A DNA stretch of 64,000 nt from Paenibacillus sp. FSL K6-1096. Lineage in GTDB: Bacteria; Bacillota; Bacilli; Paenibacillales; Paenibacillaceae. The stretch is taken from NCBI RefSeq assembly GCF_037977055.1, contig NZ_CP150274.1, positions 2,294,001 through 2,358,000 on the forward strand. The letters are read 5' to 3'. The position numbers and the translations under genes are program-made. The notes beneath the pieces were generated by a model, which did not search any database, had not been told where the DNA came from, and saw only the letters and a program-made list of their open reading frames with translations. Below, in pieces: positions 33,427 to 42,173 of the stretch. Positions within the stretch are counted from its first letter, which is position 1, and the number at the start of each line of letters is the position of its first letter.

Positions 33427-34545
33427 TCACCCTTGCGCAGTAAGAACTCCCAGTAAGTGAGGCAGGCGCGAAGTAAACGTATGGCGCAGCAGCGTGGTCC
33501 GCAGTCCGCGCAGCGCATACTGTCGGCGCTCTTTCTCGTGATTCAGGTAATATTCAATTTTGCGCTTCAGCTCGTCGGCGGAAGCGAAGGTCTCCAGATC
33601 GCGGCCCGGTGTGTAGTGGCTGTCCAGATCGCCGCGGATGTCGGTCAGCTGCATGGTTCCGCAGGCGCTGATCTCGTAGGTCCGCGGATTAATGGAGAGG
33701 GACGGCAGCTGGAAGGTATTCCGGTTATCCTGCCCGCCTTCCCAGGGGCGGTGGATGTTAATGACAAGCTTCGCGCCGCTGTAATAATTGGCGGTCTCTT
33801 CCGGCGGCATGAACCCGCTTTTGATGAAAGGCAACAGCTCCTGGTAGCAGTTCAGCCTCTCCCAGAATCCCCCGGCAATCAGCACCTTCTTGCCGCGCAG
33901 GAACGGGGCCAGCTGATCGAACAGCTCTGTCCGGTTGCGGAAGGCGTTGCCGATAAACACCACATCGTAGTGATACTGCGGCCCCGTCCGGCGGGGGTAG
34001 AACATCTGCGGATTGACACACAGCGGAAGATAGTACACTGAGGTCATCCCGAGGGAACGGTAGAATTCCACACAGTTCAGTTCATGCGTAAATACATAAT
34101 CATAATGCTTGCAGATGACTGAGGTATCCTCTGTGAAATATGGGTCATCCACAAACCAGATCGCCGTCTTGATGCCCAGCTGTCTAATTGCATCGATCTG
34201 GTCAAGATGATTCTCAGGAAACACATGCAGCCCGTTCATCACCAGCACCGCTTCCGGCGACTCGCGCGCCGCCACCTCCAGCATCGTTTCCGGAGAACAG
34301 ATAATCAGTTCGCTAACCAGCAGACGCAGCGCTTCTGCCATTCCTGTGTCAATCGCCTGAAATCCCTGCGGAACGTACATCAGCCTCAGCGGCCGGGAGG
34401 CTCCTACCTCAGGGGTACTCATGCGCTTGACGGCTTCACACAGGCCGAGATGGTATCCTTGCAGATAACCCTCCCGGTAATCGCGCGGATGTCCGCTTCT
34501 CTTTTTTGCTATCACGGCCTTCACCCTGCCCCGTCGTATTCTCAA
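33427..34545 (-). CDS. CgeB-family spore-surface glycosyltransferase (paralogue)
   Basis: 372 residues if translation begins at TTG 34545; GTG at 34515, with AGGGTGA six bases ahead, is an equally good start and would drop a basic ten-residue lead. The core TAIWFVDDPYFTEDTSVICKHYDYVFTHELNCVEFYRSLG, VVFIGNAFRNR and NPRTYEISACGTMQLTDIRGDL aligns with the 32261-33394 protein. The N-terminus has the repeat DYREGYLQGYHLG. First gene of the eleven-gene leftward cluster, with a sigmaK-like -10 just upstream. Confidence 0.85.
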   Translation of the reverse strand: MRIRRGRVKAVIAKKRSGHPRDYREGYLQGYHLGLCEAVKRMSTPEVGASRPLRLMYVPQGFQAIDTGMAEALRLLVSELIICSPETMLEVAARESPEAVLVMNGLHVFPENHLDQIDAIRQLGIKTAIWFVDDPYFTEDTSVICKHYDYVFTHELNCVEFYRSLGMTSVYYLPLCVNPQMFYPRRTGPQYHYDVVFIGNAFRNRTELFDQLAPFLRGKKVLIAGGFWERLNCYQELLPFIKSGFMPPEETANYYSGAKLVINIHRPWEGGQDNRNTFQLPSLSINPRTYEISACGTMQLTDIRGDLDSHYTPGRDLETFASADELKRKIEYYLNHEKERRQYALRGLRTTLLRHTFTSRLPHLLGVLTAQG

Positions 34546-34553
34546 GACAGTAG

Positions 34554-34562
34554 TACTATATG
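34554..34562 (-). promoter_or_regulatory. Candidate sigmaK -10 of the long glycan cluster
   Basis: CATATAGTA matches CATANNNTA exactly, a few bases before the first CgeB gene. There is no AC at the usual -35 distance, as at sigmaK promoters that need GerE. Confidence 0.45.
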
Positions 34563-34751
34563 CGGAGTCAGCATCCGCCTCATGGACATCTGTCTGTATC
34601 GCGGTGAAATTGGCAGATGCCCCCTGTCATTCGCCCGCTTGGCCCGAACCCTTGCCGTTTGTCCACGCTCTTGGCGGGGGACAGGGAAATCATTTACAAT
34701 CAGAGGAGCAACCCTTCGCTGGAGAAGAGCCTATAAAGGGGGAATTTTGTC

Positions 34752-35519
34752 ATGAGTTCAAGTTCAATCTACGGTCCGATGCTGTATATCCGGTATGTGG
34801 AGCTGCTGCGCGAGCAGGTCCCTTCCTTCGGGATGTATCCGTTTAAGCTGCCGGTGGTGCGTTCGCTGGAGCGGATTGCCTTTGAGCAGCCGGTTACTTT
34901 TCTGGCGGGGGAGAATGGAACGGGCAAATCAACACTGCTGGAGGGGATCGCGGCGGCCTGGGGCTTCAACCCGGAGGGCGGTACGCTGAACTTCTCGTTC
35001 AACACCCGTGCCTCGCATTCGGGTCTCTATGAATATCTGCGGATTGCTAGAGGGGTCCGGCGGCCGAAGGACGGCTTTTTCCTGCGGGCGGAGAGTTATT
35101 ACAATGTGGCTTCTTATATTGATGAGCTGGATGAAGATCCAATGGCGGGGCGGCCGGTCAAAGATTCCTATGGCGGGAGCTCGCTGCATGAGCAGTCTCA
35201 CGGGGAATCCTTCTTCGCCACATTCGTTCACCGCTTCGGCGGGCAGGGCCTCTATATTCTGGACGAGCCGGAGGCAGCCTTGTCTCCTGTGCGGCAAATG
35301 TCGCTGCTGGCGCGGATGCATGAGCTGGTGAAGCAGAATTCACAGTTCATCATCGCTACCCACTCGCCGATTCTGATGGCCTATCCGGGGGCGGATATCT
35401 ACCTGCTGGAGGGAGAACAGATCAGGACGGTGGCGCTGGAGGAGACGGAGCATTATTCGGTGACCCGCGCGTTCATGACGGACCGGCAGAAGATGCTGCG
35501 CGAGCTGCTGGGGGAATAG
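34752..35519 (+). CDS. AAA/ABC-type ATPase (RecF/SMC-like, COG3910 type)
   Basis: 255 residues with Walker A AGENGTGKSTLLEG (around residue 55), an ABC-like signature SLHEQSHGES, Walker B GLYILDEPEAALSP and the switch FIIATHSPILM. It is a stand-alone cytoplasmic ATPase of the RecF/SMC-related group found beside many unrelated systems. AAAGGGGG lies ahead of ATG 34752. It is divergent from the glycan cluster. No partner nuclease is adjacent, so a defence role is not supported. Confidence 0.82.
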   Translation: MSSSSIYGPMLYIRYVELLREQVPSFGMYPFKLPVVRSLERIAFEQPVTFLAGENGTGKSTLLEGIAAAWGFNPEGGTLNFSFNTRASHSGLYEYLRIARGVRRPKDGFFLRAESYYNVASYIDELDEDPMAGRPVKDSYGGSSLHEQSHGESFFATFVHRFGGQGLYILDEPEAALSPVRQMSLLARMHELVKQNSQFIIATHSPILMAYPGADIYLLEGEQIRTVALEETEHYSVTRAFMTDRQKMLRELLGE

Positions 35520-35552
35520 AACACCCTAGTATATAAATATTAATCTGCAAAA

Positions 35553-35587
35553 AAGACACCCTGCGGCGTTAACCGTCAAAGTGTCTT
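35553..35587 (-). terminator. Intrinsic terminator of the Spo0E-like gene
   Basis: AAGACAC pairs with GTGTCTT; on the minus strand it runs into TTTTTT. Confidence 0.7.
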
Positions 35588-35616
35588 CGGGATTGGCATA
35601 GCTTAGGGTTCATTCT

Positions 35617-35790
35617 CTAATAAAGCTGATCATCCTTCTCTGCACTGCAGTCACTATACTCATTCAGGAGCGCATCCAGCTTCACCGATTGACGGAGTAC
35701 CCGTACATCCTGCATCCCGTATTCCAGGGCCAGTCTGTTCAACTCCTGTCTTGCCTGCTCAATCTTATGCTTGTATTCATCATTTCCCAT
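35617..35790 (-). CDS. Spo0E-like aspartyl-phosphate phosphatase
   Basis: 57 residues from ATG 35790, with AAGGGGG ahead (a longer in-frame start at 35856 has no ribosome site). Two helices, with the family signature SxxLDxLLxxY present as SVKLDALLNEY. Spo0E proteins dephosphorylate Spo0A~P and hold back entry into sporulation; some act on other response regulators. Single gene with its own terminator. Confidence 0.85.
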   Translation of the reverse strand: MGNDEYKHKIEQARQELNRLALEYGMQDVRVLRQSVKLDALLNEYSDCSAEKDDQLY

Positions 35791-35903
35791 AGCGGCCCCC
35801 TTATAGGATGAGGCTGTTTCAAGCCATTTCCACTCTTGTACTAAAGTTCCAAACACATTGTATTCTATAATCCGCTATGGGTCAATCCAACGGTTAGCAG
35901 GGA

Positions 35904-37319
35904 CTATCTTTTGAGCACCAGAACCAGCTTATGCACGGCCCAGCCGAACATGGCCACCGCCATCATATCGAAGCAGACATTGAACAGGAACAGATGCTTG
36001 CCGATATCCGCGCGGCCGTCCCCGAGGATCGGAACGAGGAAGGAGAACAGCCCGATCAGTCCCAGCAGCATCATCAGCTCTCCGGCAATCCGCCCGGCGG
36101 TCTGCTTACTCCGGAAGTACTCGTACAGCACTCCGGCGTAATATACGAGATAGAATAAGGCGAGGAAGCCGAGAGAATGCGGCAGATGCTTGTTCTTAAG
36201 CTCGCTCCACCCGCTGTATACACCCGCTACCGCTCCCGGCGGCTTGCCCTCACTTTTCTCATAGCTTCCCAGATAATAGGGGCGGATCGCCATGCTGTTC
36301 TCGGCAGCATATTTCATATTGTCCAGCAGCCGGACAGGATGCTTCAGATAGAAGAAAAGCACATCCTTATGCGAGACCCGGTCATAGAAATCGGGAGTTA
36401 ATGACGGATCATCCTGCTTGATCGCCGTATCTGTCTGGAAATAGTTCGTGCCCGCCAGCACCTCAAGCCGCTCCGGCAGGCCCAGATCCCGCAGATCCCC
36501 CTTCACATCCGGCGATTCATTGAGAATCCCGAAGAATACCGTCTGATAGAGATTGATGTGCTTCAGTTCCTTAGGCGCAGCCGCATACATGACGACCGAC
36601 ACCAGTGCAGTACTCACGGCCAGCCAGAGCGCCAGCCTGCGCCAGTTCCCTGTTCCATTCAGCATCCGCAAGCGGAGGAAGATCAGGGCAAAGGCCAGGC
36701 CGACCGGCGCATTCTGGATTTTGGAGCAGACCAGGAACAGCACGGCGATGAAGAACAGGACCAGGCCTCTTGGGGTTGGCCGCTCCTGGCCGGCAAGTCT
36801 CAGGCCCAGCGCGAACGTAAGCAGCATGAAGACCATAGACACCGGTTCACCGAACAGGGAATTGAAATAGGAGAGATAGCCGATATCATAGAATACGAAC
36901 AGCACCGCCGCACCAAGCAGCAGACCGGTTACATAAGATGCCTTCGTCCCAACCTTGACAATCAGCCAGGTCGCCGACAGCAGCAGCAGCGCATATACCG
37001 CGCCCAGGATACGGATATCGAAGTAACTGCCGTGCACCAGCCCGGCAATCAGCCGCGGCACCAGCACCACCAGAATCTGCGAGGAGGGGTAGAAGCCCCG
37101 GAACAGATCATCATAGGCAAACCTGGAATGGCTGAAGCTGAAAAAACGGTCCGCGTAGCTCTCCGCAGCATCGTAATAATTCAGTCCGATCGTATTCATC
37201 ATCCGCAGGAAATCGCCATTGTCGGCCACGCCTCTAAACGGCCCTGTGAACAGCAAATAAATAATGAGGACGGAGCCTGCCAGGGCAATCAGGTATTCCG
37301 CTTTGAACCGTTGTCTCAT
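35904..37319 (-). CDS. Polytopic membrane protein, possible membrane glycosyltransferase
   Basis: 471 residues with about ten hydrophobic segments and an extracytoplasmic loop in the second half. The first loop has GPFRGVADNGDFLRMM, an acidic motif after helix 1 like that of GT-C enzymes. The family resembles what I recall as WsfD of S-layer glycan clusters, but only weakly. AGGAGG lies five bases ahead of the ATG. It directly follows the LTA-synthase-like gene, eight bases apart, so the two act together, probably in wall or surface polymer assembly. Confidence 0.65.
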   Translation of the reverse strand: MRQRFKAEYLIALAGSVLIIYLLFTGPFRGVADNGDFLRMMNTIGLNYYDAAESYADRFFSFSHSRFAYDDLFRGFYPSSQILVVLVPRLIAGLVHGSYFDIRILGAVYALLLLSATWLIVKVGTKASYVTGLLLGAAVLFVFYDIGYLSYFNSLFGEPVSMVFMLLTFALGLRLAGQERPTPRGLVLFFIAVLFLVCSKIQNAPVGLAFALIFLRLRMLNGTGNWRRLALWLAVSTALVSVVMYAAAPKELKHINLYQTVFFGILNESPDVKGDLRDLGLPERLEVLAGTNYFQTDTAIKQDDPSLTPDFYDRVSHKDVLFFYLKHPVRLLDNMKYAAENSMAIRPYYLGSYEKSEGKPPGAVAGVYSGWSELKNKHLPHSLGFLALFYLVYYAGVLYEYFRSKQTAGRIAGELMMLLGLIGLFSFLVPILGDGRADIGKHLFLFNVCFDMMAVAMFGWAVHKLVLVLKR

Positions 37320-37327
37320 AATTCCTC

Positions 37328-39223
37328 CTAACGCTGCGGCAGCAGCTTCACATATTGATCCGATAAGCCCATCAGCTTCAGGATATAGTCATAATCACTC
37401 TGGTATTTACTGAAATCATCTACCTTCTTATACGTATCCAGCGAGAACGCCTCGCCGTCCGCGAAGCCGGTTCCCGGCACGAACATCACTTCATCGTTAA
37501 AAAACGAGCCTGTCGGCAAATAATACCTCATGCCTACGATATTGCGGTCAATATTAAGCAGATCATGCCCGAAGGCCGTGAAGCCTTCCTCCTTCAGTGA
37601 AATGCCGAGCAGATTGGCTACGGTAGGCAGCACATCAAGCTGTCCTCCGGTCCGCTCCACGACCTGCCCCTGCTCCATGCCGGGCACATGAATAATCAGC
37701 GGAATGTTGAAGCGGCTGATCCGGTCATCATACTTGATGCCAAGCGCTTCCTCCACCTGCTCCGCCGGAACATCCTTCGGCTGCAGGCCGAAGTGGTCGC
37801 CGTACAGCACCAGCATGGTGTTCTCCCACATGCCCTCCCGCTTCAGCCCGTCAATCAGCGTACCGATCGCATAATCGGTATAATTTACTGCTGTCAGGTA
37901 ATCGCCCAGCATCGTATCCTTCAGCCGGTCCGGCACCTGAAGCTTCTTGAAGCTGTCCGGGACCCGGAACGGATGATGGCTGGAGGCGGTGACCAGTTGG
38001 GCATAGTATGGCGTCCCTTTCTTCTGCAGCGCGGCCAGCTTCTGTACAGCGGTGGCGTAGAGCTGCTCGTCGGAGGCCCCGAAGTTATTGAAGTGGTCAT
38101 TCTTGAAGGCCGGCTTGTCATAATACCCGTTGAAGCCAAGCGCGGGATACAGCTTATTGCGGTTCCAGAAGCCTGCCTTATTGATATGGAACGTATACGC
38201 CTCATACCCGTGGTCCCGCACCAGACGCGGCAGCGCCGGCAGCTCCCGGTCGCCGAAGCCGGTTGACATAGCGAGTGTGGCGATCGGGTAGATCGAGGTG
38301 TTGCTCATGAACTCTGCATCAGAGGTATTGCCCGGACCCACCTGCTGGTACACATGCGGGAAATAGAAGCCCCCGTCTGCCAGGCTGTTCAGCACCGGTG
38401 TCAGCTCCCGGCCCTCCAGCTTCTGATGCAGCGGGAAGTTCTGGAACGCCTCCATTTGGATGATGATAACGTTCTTGTTCTTCTGCGAGCCGAAATATTT
38501 CGGCACTGCGCCTGCCTGGGTCTGATAGGGATAAGTAGCCTCCAGCGCTCTTACCTTCTCTATCGTCTCCTGAATATCCCCGGTGCCGATCAGGCCGTTA
38601 TCCTCCCGGGCCTTGATCGCCGCCACCACCTCATAATTCAGGAAGCCGGCGCTCTCCGCCTGGACCAGCTCATTGGTAATTCCCCGGGCTGAATTGATCG
38701 AATAGGCCGAGAGCAATCCGCCGCCGAGGATTCCAACCAGCCATACTACCCGGTAGACCCTCCGGCTTCTGCGTGAGGACGGACTGCTCCGGTACAGCGC
38801 CGGCCCCTGCTTCCATCTGCGGAAGAGCGAATAGAGCAAGATGACTGCCAGATCGGCAAAAAACAGATAATCTACCAGCTCAATCGTTGATTCCACGCTC
38901 TCTTTTACCTGGAAGACCTGATTCAGCTCATAAAGCGCCAGATACGTCGGGACTGAGCCGAAGTGATTGAAGTACACACTGGCGGCAAAAAGCAGCAGCG
39001 ACATTAGGCCATTGAAGCCCCAGAAGACCGCCTTCTTCATCCGTCCGGGAGTCAAGGCAGCCAGCACACCCATAATGAGCAGCACCGGCGCCAGATCTGC
39101 CGCGATCCATTGCCAGGCAATCCGCTCGAAGAACAGCATCCTCAGGAGCAGCAGCTTCAGCCAGACCAGCCCCGCCACGATATAGAAATGCGCCTGCCAC
39201 GGCGCAGGCTTGCCCTCTCTCAT
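37328..39223 (-). CDS. Lipoteichoic-acid-synthase-family (sulfatase-fold) membrane protein
   Basis: 631 residues: five hydrophobic helices in the first 200 residues, then an extracellular sulfatase-like domain. Metal and catalytic elements: NVIIIQMEAFQN (metal Glu), GNTSDAEFMSN (nucleophile Thr in N-T-S), YTFHINKAGFWNR, and VLYGDHFG near the end. LtaS enzymes move glycerol phosphate from phosphatidylglycerol onto a growing chain; other members make primers or modify glycans. Start ATG 39223 has AGAGGGG ahead. All metal-binding residues are kept, so it should be active. Confidence 0.85.
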   Translation of the reverse strand: MREGKPAPWQAHFYIVAGLVWLKLLLLRMLFFERIAWQWIAADLAPVLLIMGVLAALTPGRMKKAVFWGFNGLMSLLLFAASVYFNHFGSVPTYLALYELNQVFQVKESVESTIELVDYLFFADLAVILLYSLFRRWKQGPALYRSSPSSRRSRRVYRVVWLVGILGGGLLSAYSINSARGITNELVQAESAGFLNYEVVAAIKAREDNGLIGTGDIQETIEKVRALEATYPYQTQAGAVPKYFGSQKNKNVIIIQMEAFQNFPLHQKLEGRELTPVLNSLADGGFYFPHVYQQVGPGNTSDAEFMSNTSIYPIATLAMSTGFGDRELPALPRLVRDHGYEAYTFHINKAGFWNRNKLYPALGFNGYYDKPAFKNDHFNNFGASDEQLYATAVQKLAALQKKGTPYYAQLVTASSHHPFRVPDSFKKLQVPDRLKDTMLGDYLTAVNYTDYAIGTLIDGLKREGMWENTMLVLYGDHFGLQPKDVPAEQVEEALGIKYDDRISRFNIPLIIHVPGMEQGQVVERTGGQLDVLPTVANLLGISLKEEGFTAFGHDLLNIDRNIVGMRYYLPTGSFFNDEVMFVPGTGFADGEAFSLDTYKKVDDFSKYQSDYDYILKLMGLSDQYVKLLPQR

Positions 39224-39440
39224 TGTAATCCCCTCTTACTCTCTTCATTAAATAGTGGTGTAAGAATAATTCCTTATTTCTGTAAAAAGCTCACGTTGCT
39301 CTAGTATAGCAATACTTGTAAAAGGAATCAAAAGAGAGGGCCATAGTACTAAACCATTCAGAGGGGGAAAAGGTTCATTTTTCAGAAAACACAATCACCT
39401 GCCCGTAAACATCCGGCCCGCTTACCCCTGCGCCCGCCCC

Positions 39441-39718
39441 ATGTGTTCGCTTTTTCGATTACATTTGATCCACGCGCCAACGTAGCGCCCCATGTGTTCG
39501 CTTTTTCGATTACATTTGATCCACGCGCCAACGTAGCGCCCCATGTATTCGCTTTTTCGATTACATTTGATCCACGCACCCATGCAGCTCCCCATGTGTT
39601 CGCTTTTTCGATTACATTTGATCCACGCACCAACGTAGCGCCCAATGTGTTCGCTTTTTCGATTACATTTGATCCACGCACCAACGTAGCGCCCAATGTG
39701 TTCGCTTTTTCGATTACA
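39441..39718 (-). repeat. Tandem array B: six units with an exact 51-bp period
   Basis: Unit starts (as ATG on the plus strand) at 39441, 39492, 39543, 39594, 39645 and 39696. On the minus strand each holds ATGTAATCGAAAAAGCGAAC, the same core as array A at 17839-18120, with a different second half. As 51 is a multiple of three, several frames stay open through the array; none is supported as a gene. The rest of the 39224-39798 gap has no gene. Confidence 0.95.
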
Positions 39719-39798
39719 CAACAAAAAAAGCAGAGGAACGAAGTCCCCTGCAAAGCTATAGCTTAAATCTCAGTTACTTGGCAGCTTCCCGCTCCCGC

Positions 39799-41136
39799 TC
39801 AGGCTAACCGCGTCTTCCCCAGGAGTCTTGTAATGGAACGGTTGGCCTCACGCAGCACAACCTCCTTATCGACTGTCTTCAGCAGCCCCTTCTCCATCAG
39901 AATCTCGCCGTCCACGATGGTTGTCTCCACATCGGCGCGGGTGGCGGAGTAGACGATCCGCGAAATAGGGTCCACATCATAGGAGGGGAACGTATGGAAG
40001 TTGTAGAGATTGAGGATCGCCAGATCCGCTTTTTTGCCGACCTCGATGCTGCCGATCTGATCCTCCATGCCTACCGCCTTCGCTCCGCCGATAGTCGCCA
40101 TCCGGAACACGCTCCGCGCATCCATCGCCGTAGGTCCATGCCCCGGCTTCTGGATAATTGCCGCCAGCCGCATCTCGTTGAACATGTCGAGGTTGTTATT
40201 ACACGGGGCACCGTCCGCCCCCAGACTGAGGTGAATATGCTCCTGCAGCATTCCCGGGGTATCAGCGATGCCGGAGGCCAGCTTGAGGTTAGAGCCCGGG
40301 CAATGGCTGACATGGACCCCCCGGTCCCGCAGAATCCGCTTCTCCTCCGCATCCAGCCAGACACAGTGAGCCAGAATCAGCCGTTCATTAGCCAGTCCCA
40401 GGTGGTCCAGGTAGACGACATTGCGCATCCCGGTCATCGCCTGCACCAGCTCAATCTCCCCCGGATTCTCCGAGGCATGGGTGTGCACCTTAACCCCGTA
40501 GCGGGCCGAGAGACTGCCCACCTCCCTCAGCAGCTCCTCCGTACAGGAGATCACAAAACGCGGCGAGAACGCGTACTGAATCCGGCCGTTCCCGTACCCG
40601 TTCCACTTCTCCAGCAGATCCACACTCTCCTGCAGCGAGGCTGCGGTGTCCTCCTGGAGCGCCGCCGGCGCCTCCGGGTTCTTCTGATCCATCATCACTT
40701 TGCCGGACAAGGCGCGGATGCCGCTTGCCGCAATCGCCTGGAAGGCGTAATCCGTGTGATGGACGGTCTCCATATCGACGATTGTGGTTGTCCCGCTGGT
40801 AATCAGCTCGCCAATCCCCAGCATGGCGGAGTAATACAGGGAATCCTCATCATGCGCTGCCTCCAGCGGCCAGATCCGTTTACGCAGCCAGTCCATCAGC
40901 TCCAGATCATCCCCTTTCCCGCGAAAAAGAGTCTGGCACAGGTGAATATGGGTCTGCACAAAGCCGGGAATAACTGTCCGGTTCGCAGCGTCGATCACCC
41001 GCTCGTCTCCCTGCGCTTCAAGGCCGCTCCCGATCTCCACAATCAGGTTATCCCTGATGCGGATGTCTCCGTGGATGATATCCTCCTGTTTGTTCATTGT
41101 AATAATCTCAGCATGTCTGATCAGGATATTGGCCAT
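39799..41136 (-). CDS. Metal-dependent amidohydrolase, purine/deoxyadenosine deaminase type
   Basis: 445 residues from ATG 41136, with AGGAGGAG ahead. Zn ligands and catalytic residues: FVQTHIHLCQTLFRG, VKVHTHASENPGE, ILAHCVWLD, HCPGSNLKLASG and LGADGAPCNNNLDMFNE with the catalytic Asp. This is the MTA/SAH deaminase subgroup, which also has guanine, 8-oxoguanine and 5'-deoxyadenosine deaminases. The guanine-class riboswitch upstream points to a purine substrate, perhaps guanine or 8-oxoguanine, but family resemblance alone would suggest 5'-deoxyadenosine. Monocistronic. Confidence 0.85.
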   Translation of the reverse strand: MANILIRHAEIITMNKQEDIIHGDIRIRDNLIVEIGSGLEAQGDERVIDAANRTVIPGFVQTHIHLCQTLFRGKGDDLELMDWLRKRIWPLEAAHDEDSLYYSAMLGIGELITSGTTTIVDMETVHHTDYAFQAIAASGIRALSGKVMMDQKNPEAPAALQEDTAASLQESVDLLEKWNGYGNGRIQYAFSPRFVISCTEELLREVGSLSARYGVKVHTHASENPGEIELVQAMTGMRNVVYLDHLGLANERLILAHCVWLDAEEKRILRDRGVHVSHCPGSNLKLASGIADTPGMLQEHIHLSLGADGAPCNNNLDMFNEMRLAAIIQKPGHGPTAMDARSVFRMATIGGAKAVGMEDQIGSIEVGKKADLAILNLYNFHTFPSYDVDPISRIVYSATRADVETTIVDGEILMEKGLLKTVDKEVVLREANRSITRLLGKTRLA

Positions 41137-41186
41137 TGTCTTCTCCTCCTGGCTGGTTGATGTCCGGCGTGATTTCAACGCAAAAT

Positions 41187-41222
41187 AGCCACAAAAATAT
41201 GCCATAGCATATTTTCGTAGCC
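41187..41222 (-). terminator. Expression platform hairpin of the guanine riboswitch
   Basis: On the minus strand GGCTACGAAAATATGC pairs with GCATATTTTTGTGGC around a four-base loop, then ATTTTG. Its 5' arm includes the 3' strand of the aptamer's closing stem, so ligand binding should disrupt it. Confidence 0.65.
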
Positions 41223-41277
41223 AGAAATTTACGGTTCCCGGTAGAGACCCTTAATCCAATTATTAAGGTTATACGAA
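41214..41277 (-). ncRNA. Purine riboswitch aptamer, guanine class
   Basis: On the minus strand: closing stem TTCGTA/TACGAA, junction TATAA, P2 CCTTAAT/ATTAAGG, junction TCTCTACC, P3 with the loop ACCGTAAAT, then GGCTACGAA. The specificity base before TA is C, as in guanine/hypoxanthine aptamers (U would mean adenine). It lies between a good promoter and the amidohydrolase. Confidence 0.9.
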
Positions 41278-41308
41278 AAGGACTATTCGATAGCTTATGA
41301 ATAATCCC

Positions 41309-41338
41309 ATCATACTTCGAAGACAACTTTCATGTCAA
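41309..41338 (-). promoter_or_regulatory. sigmaA promoter of the riboswitch/amidohydrolase transcript
   Basis: TTGACA (41338-41333), 18-base spacer, TATGAT (41314-41309) on the minus strand. Confidence 0.75.
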
Positions 41339-41441
41339 TATACGTAACTAAAATTAACACATTCATACTTATGTTGTATATCCTGCTCCGAATTATGATT
41401 TACCAGCGATTAATATGTTATTTTACATAACACAAACCCTG

Positions 41442-41969
41442 TCATCTCTCGGAAATTTCCGTCAACACCTTCTCGAATACAGGAAAATCCGCCGTACGTC
41501 CGGGAAAACGCACCTCTCCCCTCTGCAGGTAACCCAGTGAAGGATACAGCCGGAGGGCCTTATCATTCTTCGCATAGGTATCCAGCCGGATGCTGCTGTA
41601 TCCGCCGCTGCGGGCGAACTCCTCGGCAAAAGCGATCAGCCGCCGGGCGATTCCCTTGCCCTGAATCTCCGGATGGACCGCAAGCCGGTGCATGATCAGA
41701 TGCGGCCCTTGCGTCTCTAACCACTCTATGTCCTGATACTGCTCCGCCTGATTCTCGTCCAGCACAAGAATTCCGGCAATCGCTCCCTGATCGGTGCAGA
41801 CAAACAAGGTTCCGTTCCTGATGTCCCCGCTAATGACCTCACGGTTCGGATAGCTCTCATCCCATTGATCGCTTCCGCCGGCCTGCATGACTTGTACACA
41901 TTTGGAAATCAGATTCATAATCTCCTGAATCTCTCCGCTGTGCGCTCTCCGTATCTCATTTCCGCTCAT
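41442..41969 (-). CDS. GNAT-family N-acetyltransferase
   Basis: 175 residues from ATG 41969 (the in-frame ATG at 41975 abuts the GGGG site). GNAT motif A with acetyl-CoA pyrophosphate loop: LAVHPEIQGKGIARRLIAFAEEFA, followed by IRLDTYAKNDKALRLYPSLGY. Substrate unknown; the family acetylates amines of small molecules or proteins. No link to its neighbours is clear. Confidence 0.85.
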   Translation of the reverse strand: MSGNEIRRAHSGEIQEIMNLISKCVQVMQAGGSDQWDESYPNREVISGDIRNGTLFVCTDQGAIAGILVLDENQAEQYQDIEWLETQGPHLIMHRLAVHPEIQGKGIARRLIAFAEEFARSGGYSSIRLDTYAKNDKALRLYPSLGYLQRGEVRFPGRTADFPVFEKVLTEISER

Positions 41970-42082
41970 GTACATCCCCGCTTTCCTGTCCGAATGGTGA
42001 ACCCGGTAAAAGTTCTGTTAAGAAGTCTACCACATCCGGACGGAAAATCCGATAGCCCCGCTTCACGCCGCTATCCCCAAAC

Positions 42083-42129
42083 TAGGGCTATAGATGACGG
42101 CGCAAGCTGCGTCCTCCTCTATAGCCCTA
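42083..42129. repeat. Long imperfect hairpin between the GNAT and small-protein genes
   Basis: TAGGGCTATAGA (42083-42094) is the complement of TCTATAGCCCTA (42118-42129), with an inner ACG...CGT pairing. No T run on either side, so it is either a weak terminator or a mobile repeat. Confidence 0.6.
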
Positions 42130-42173
42130 TCCCTTAGCGGTTCAGGTTCAACCGCTTGCTGCGTGCGGCTCTG

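Noticed and set aside
34752..35519. Anti-phage defence ATPase
   Set aside because: The RecF/SMC-like ATPase has no nuclease, TOPRIM or other effector partner beside it.
39382..39766. Repeat protein encoded by array B (open frames on both strands)
   Set aside because: Fifty-one is a multiple of three, so a stop-free unit leaves several frames open at once; there is no ribosome site, and array A, with the same core, has stops and a frame slip in the matching frame.
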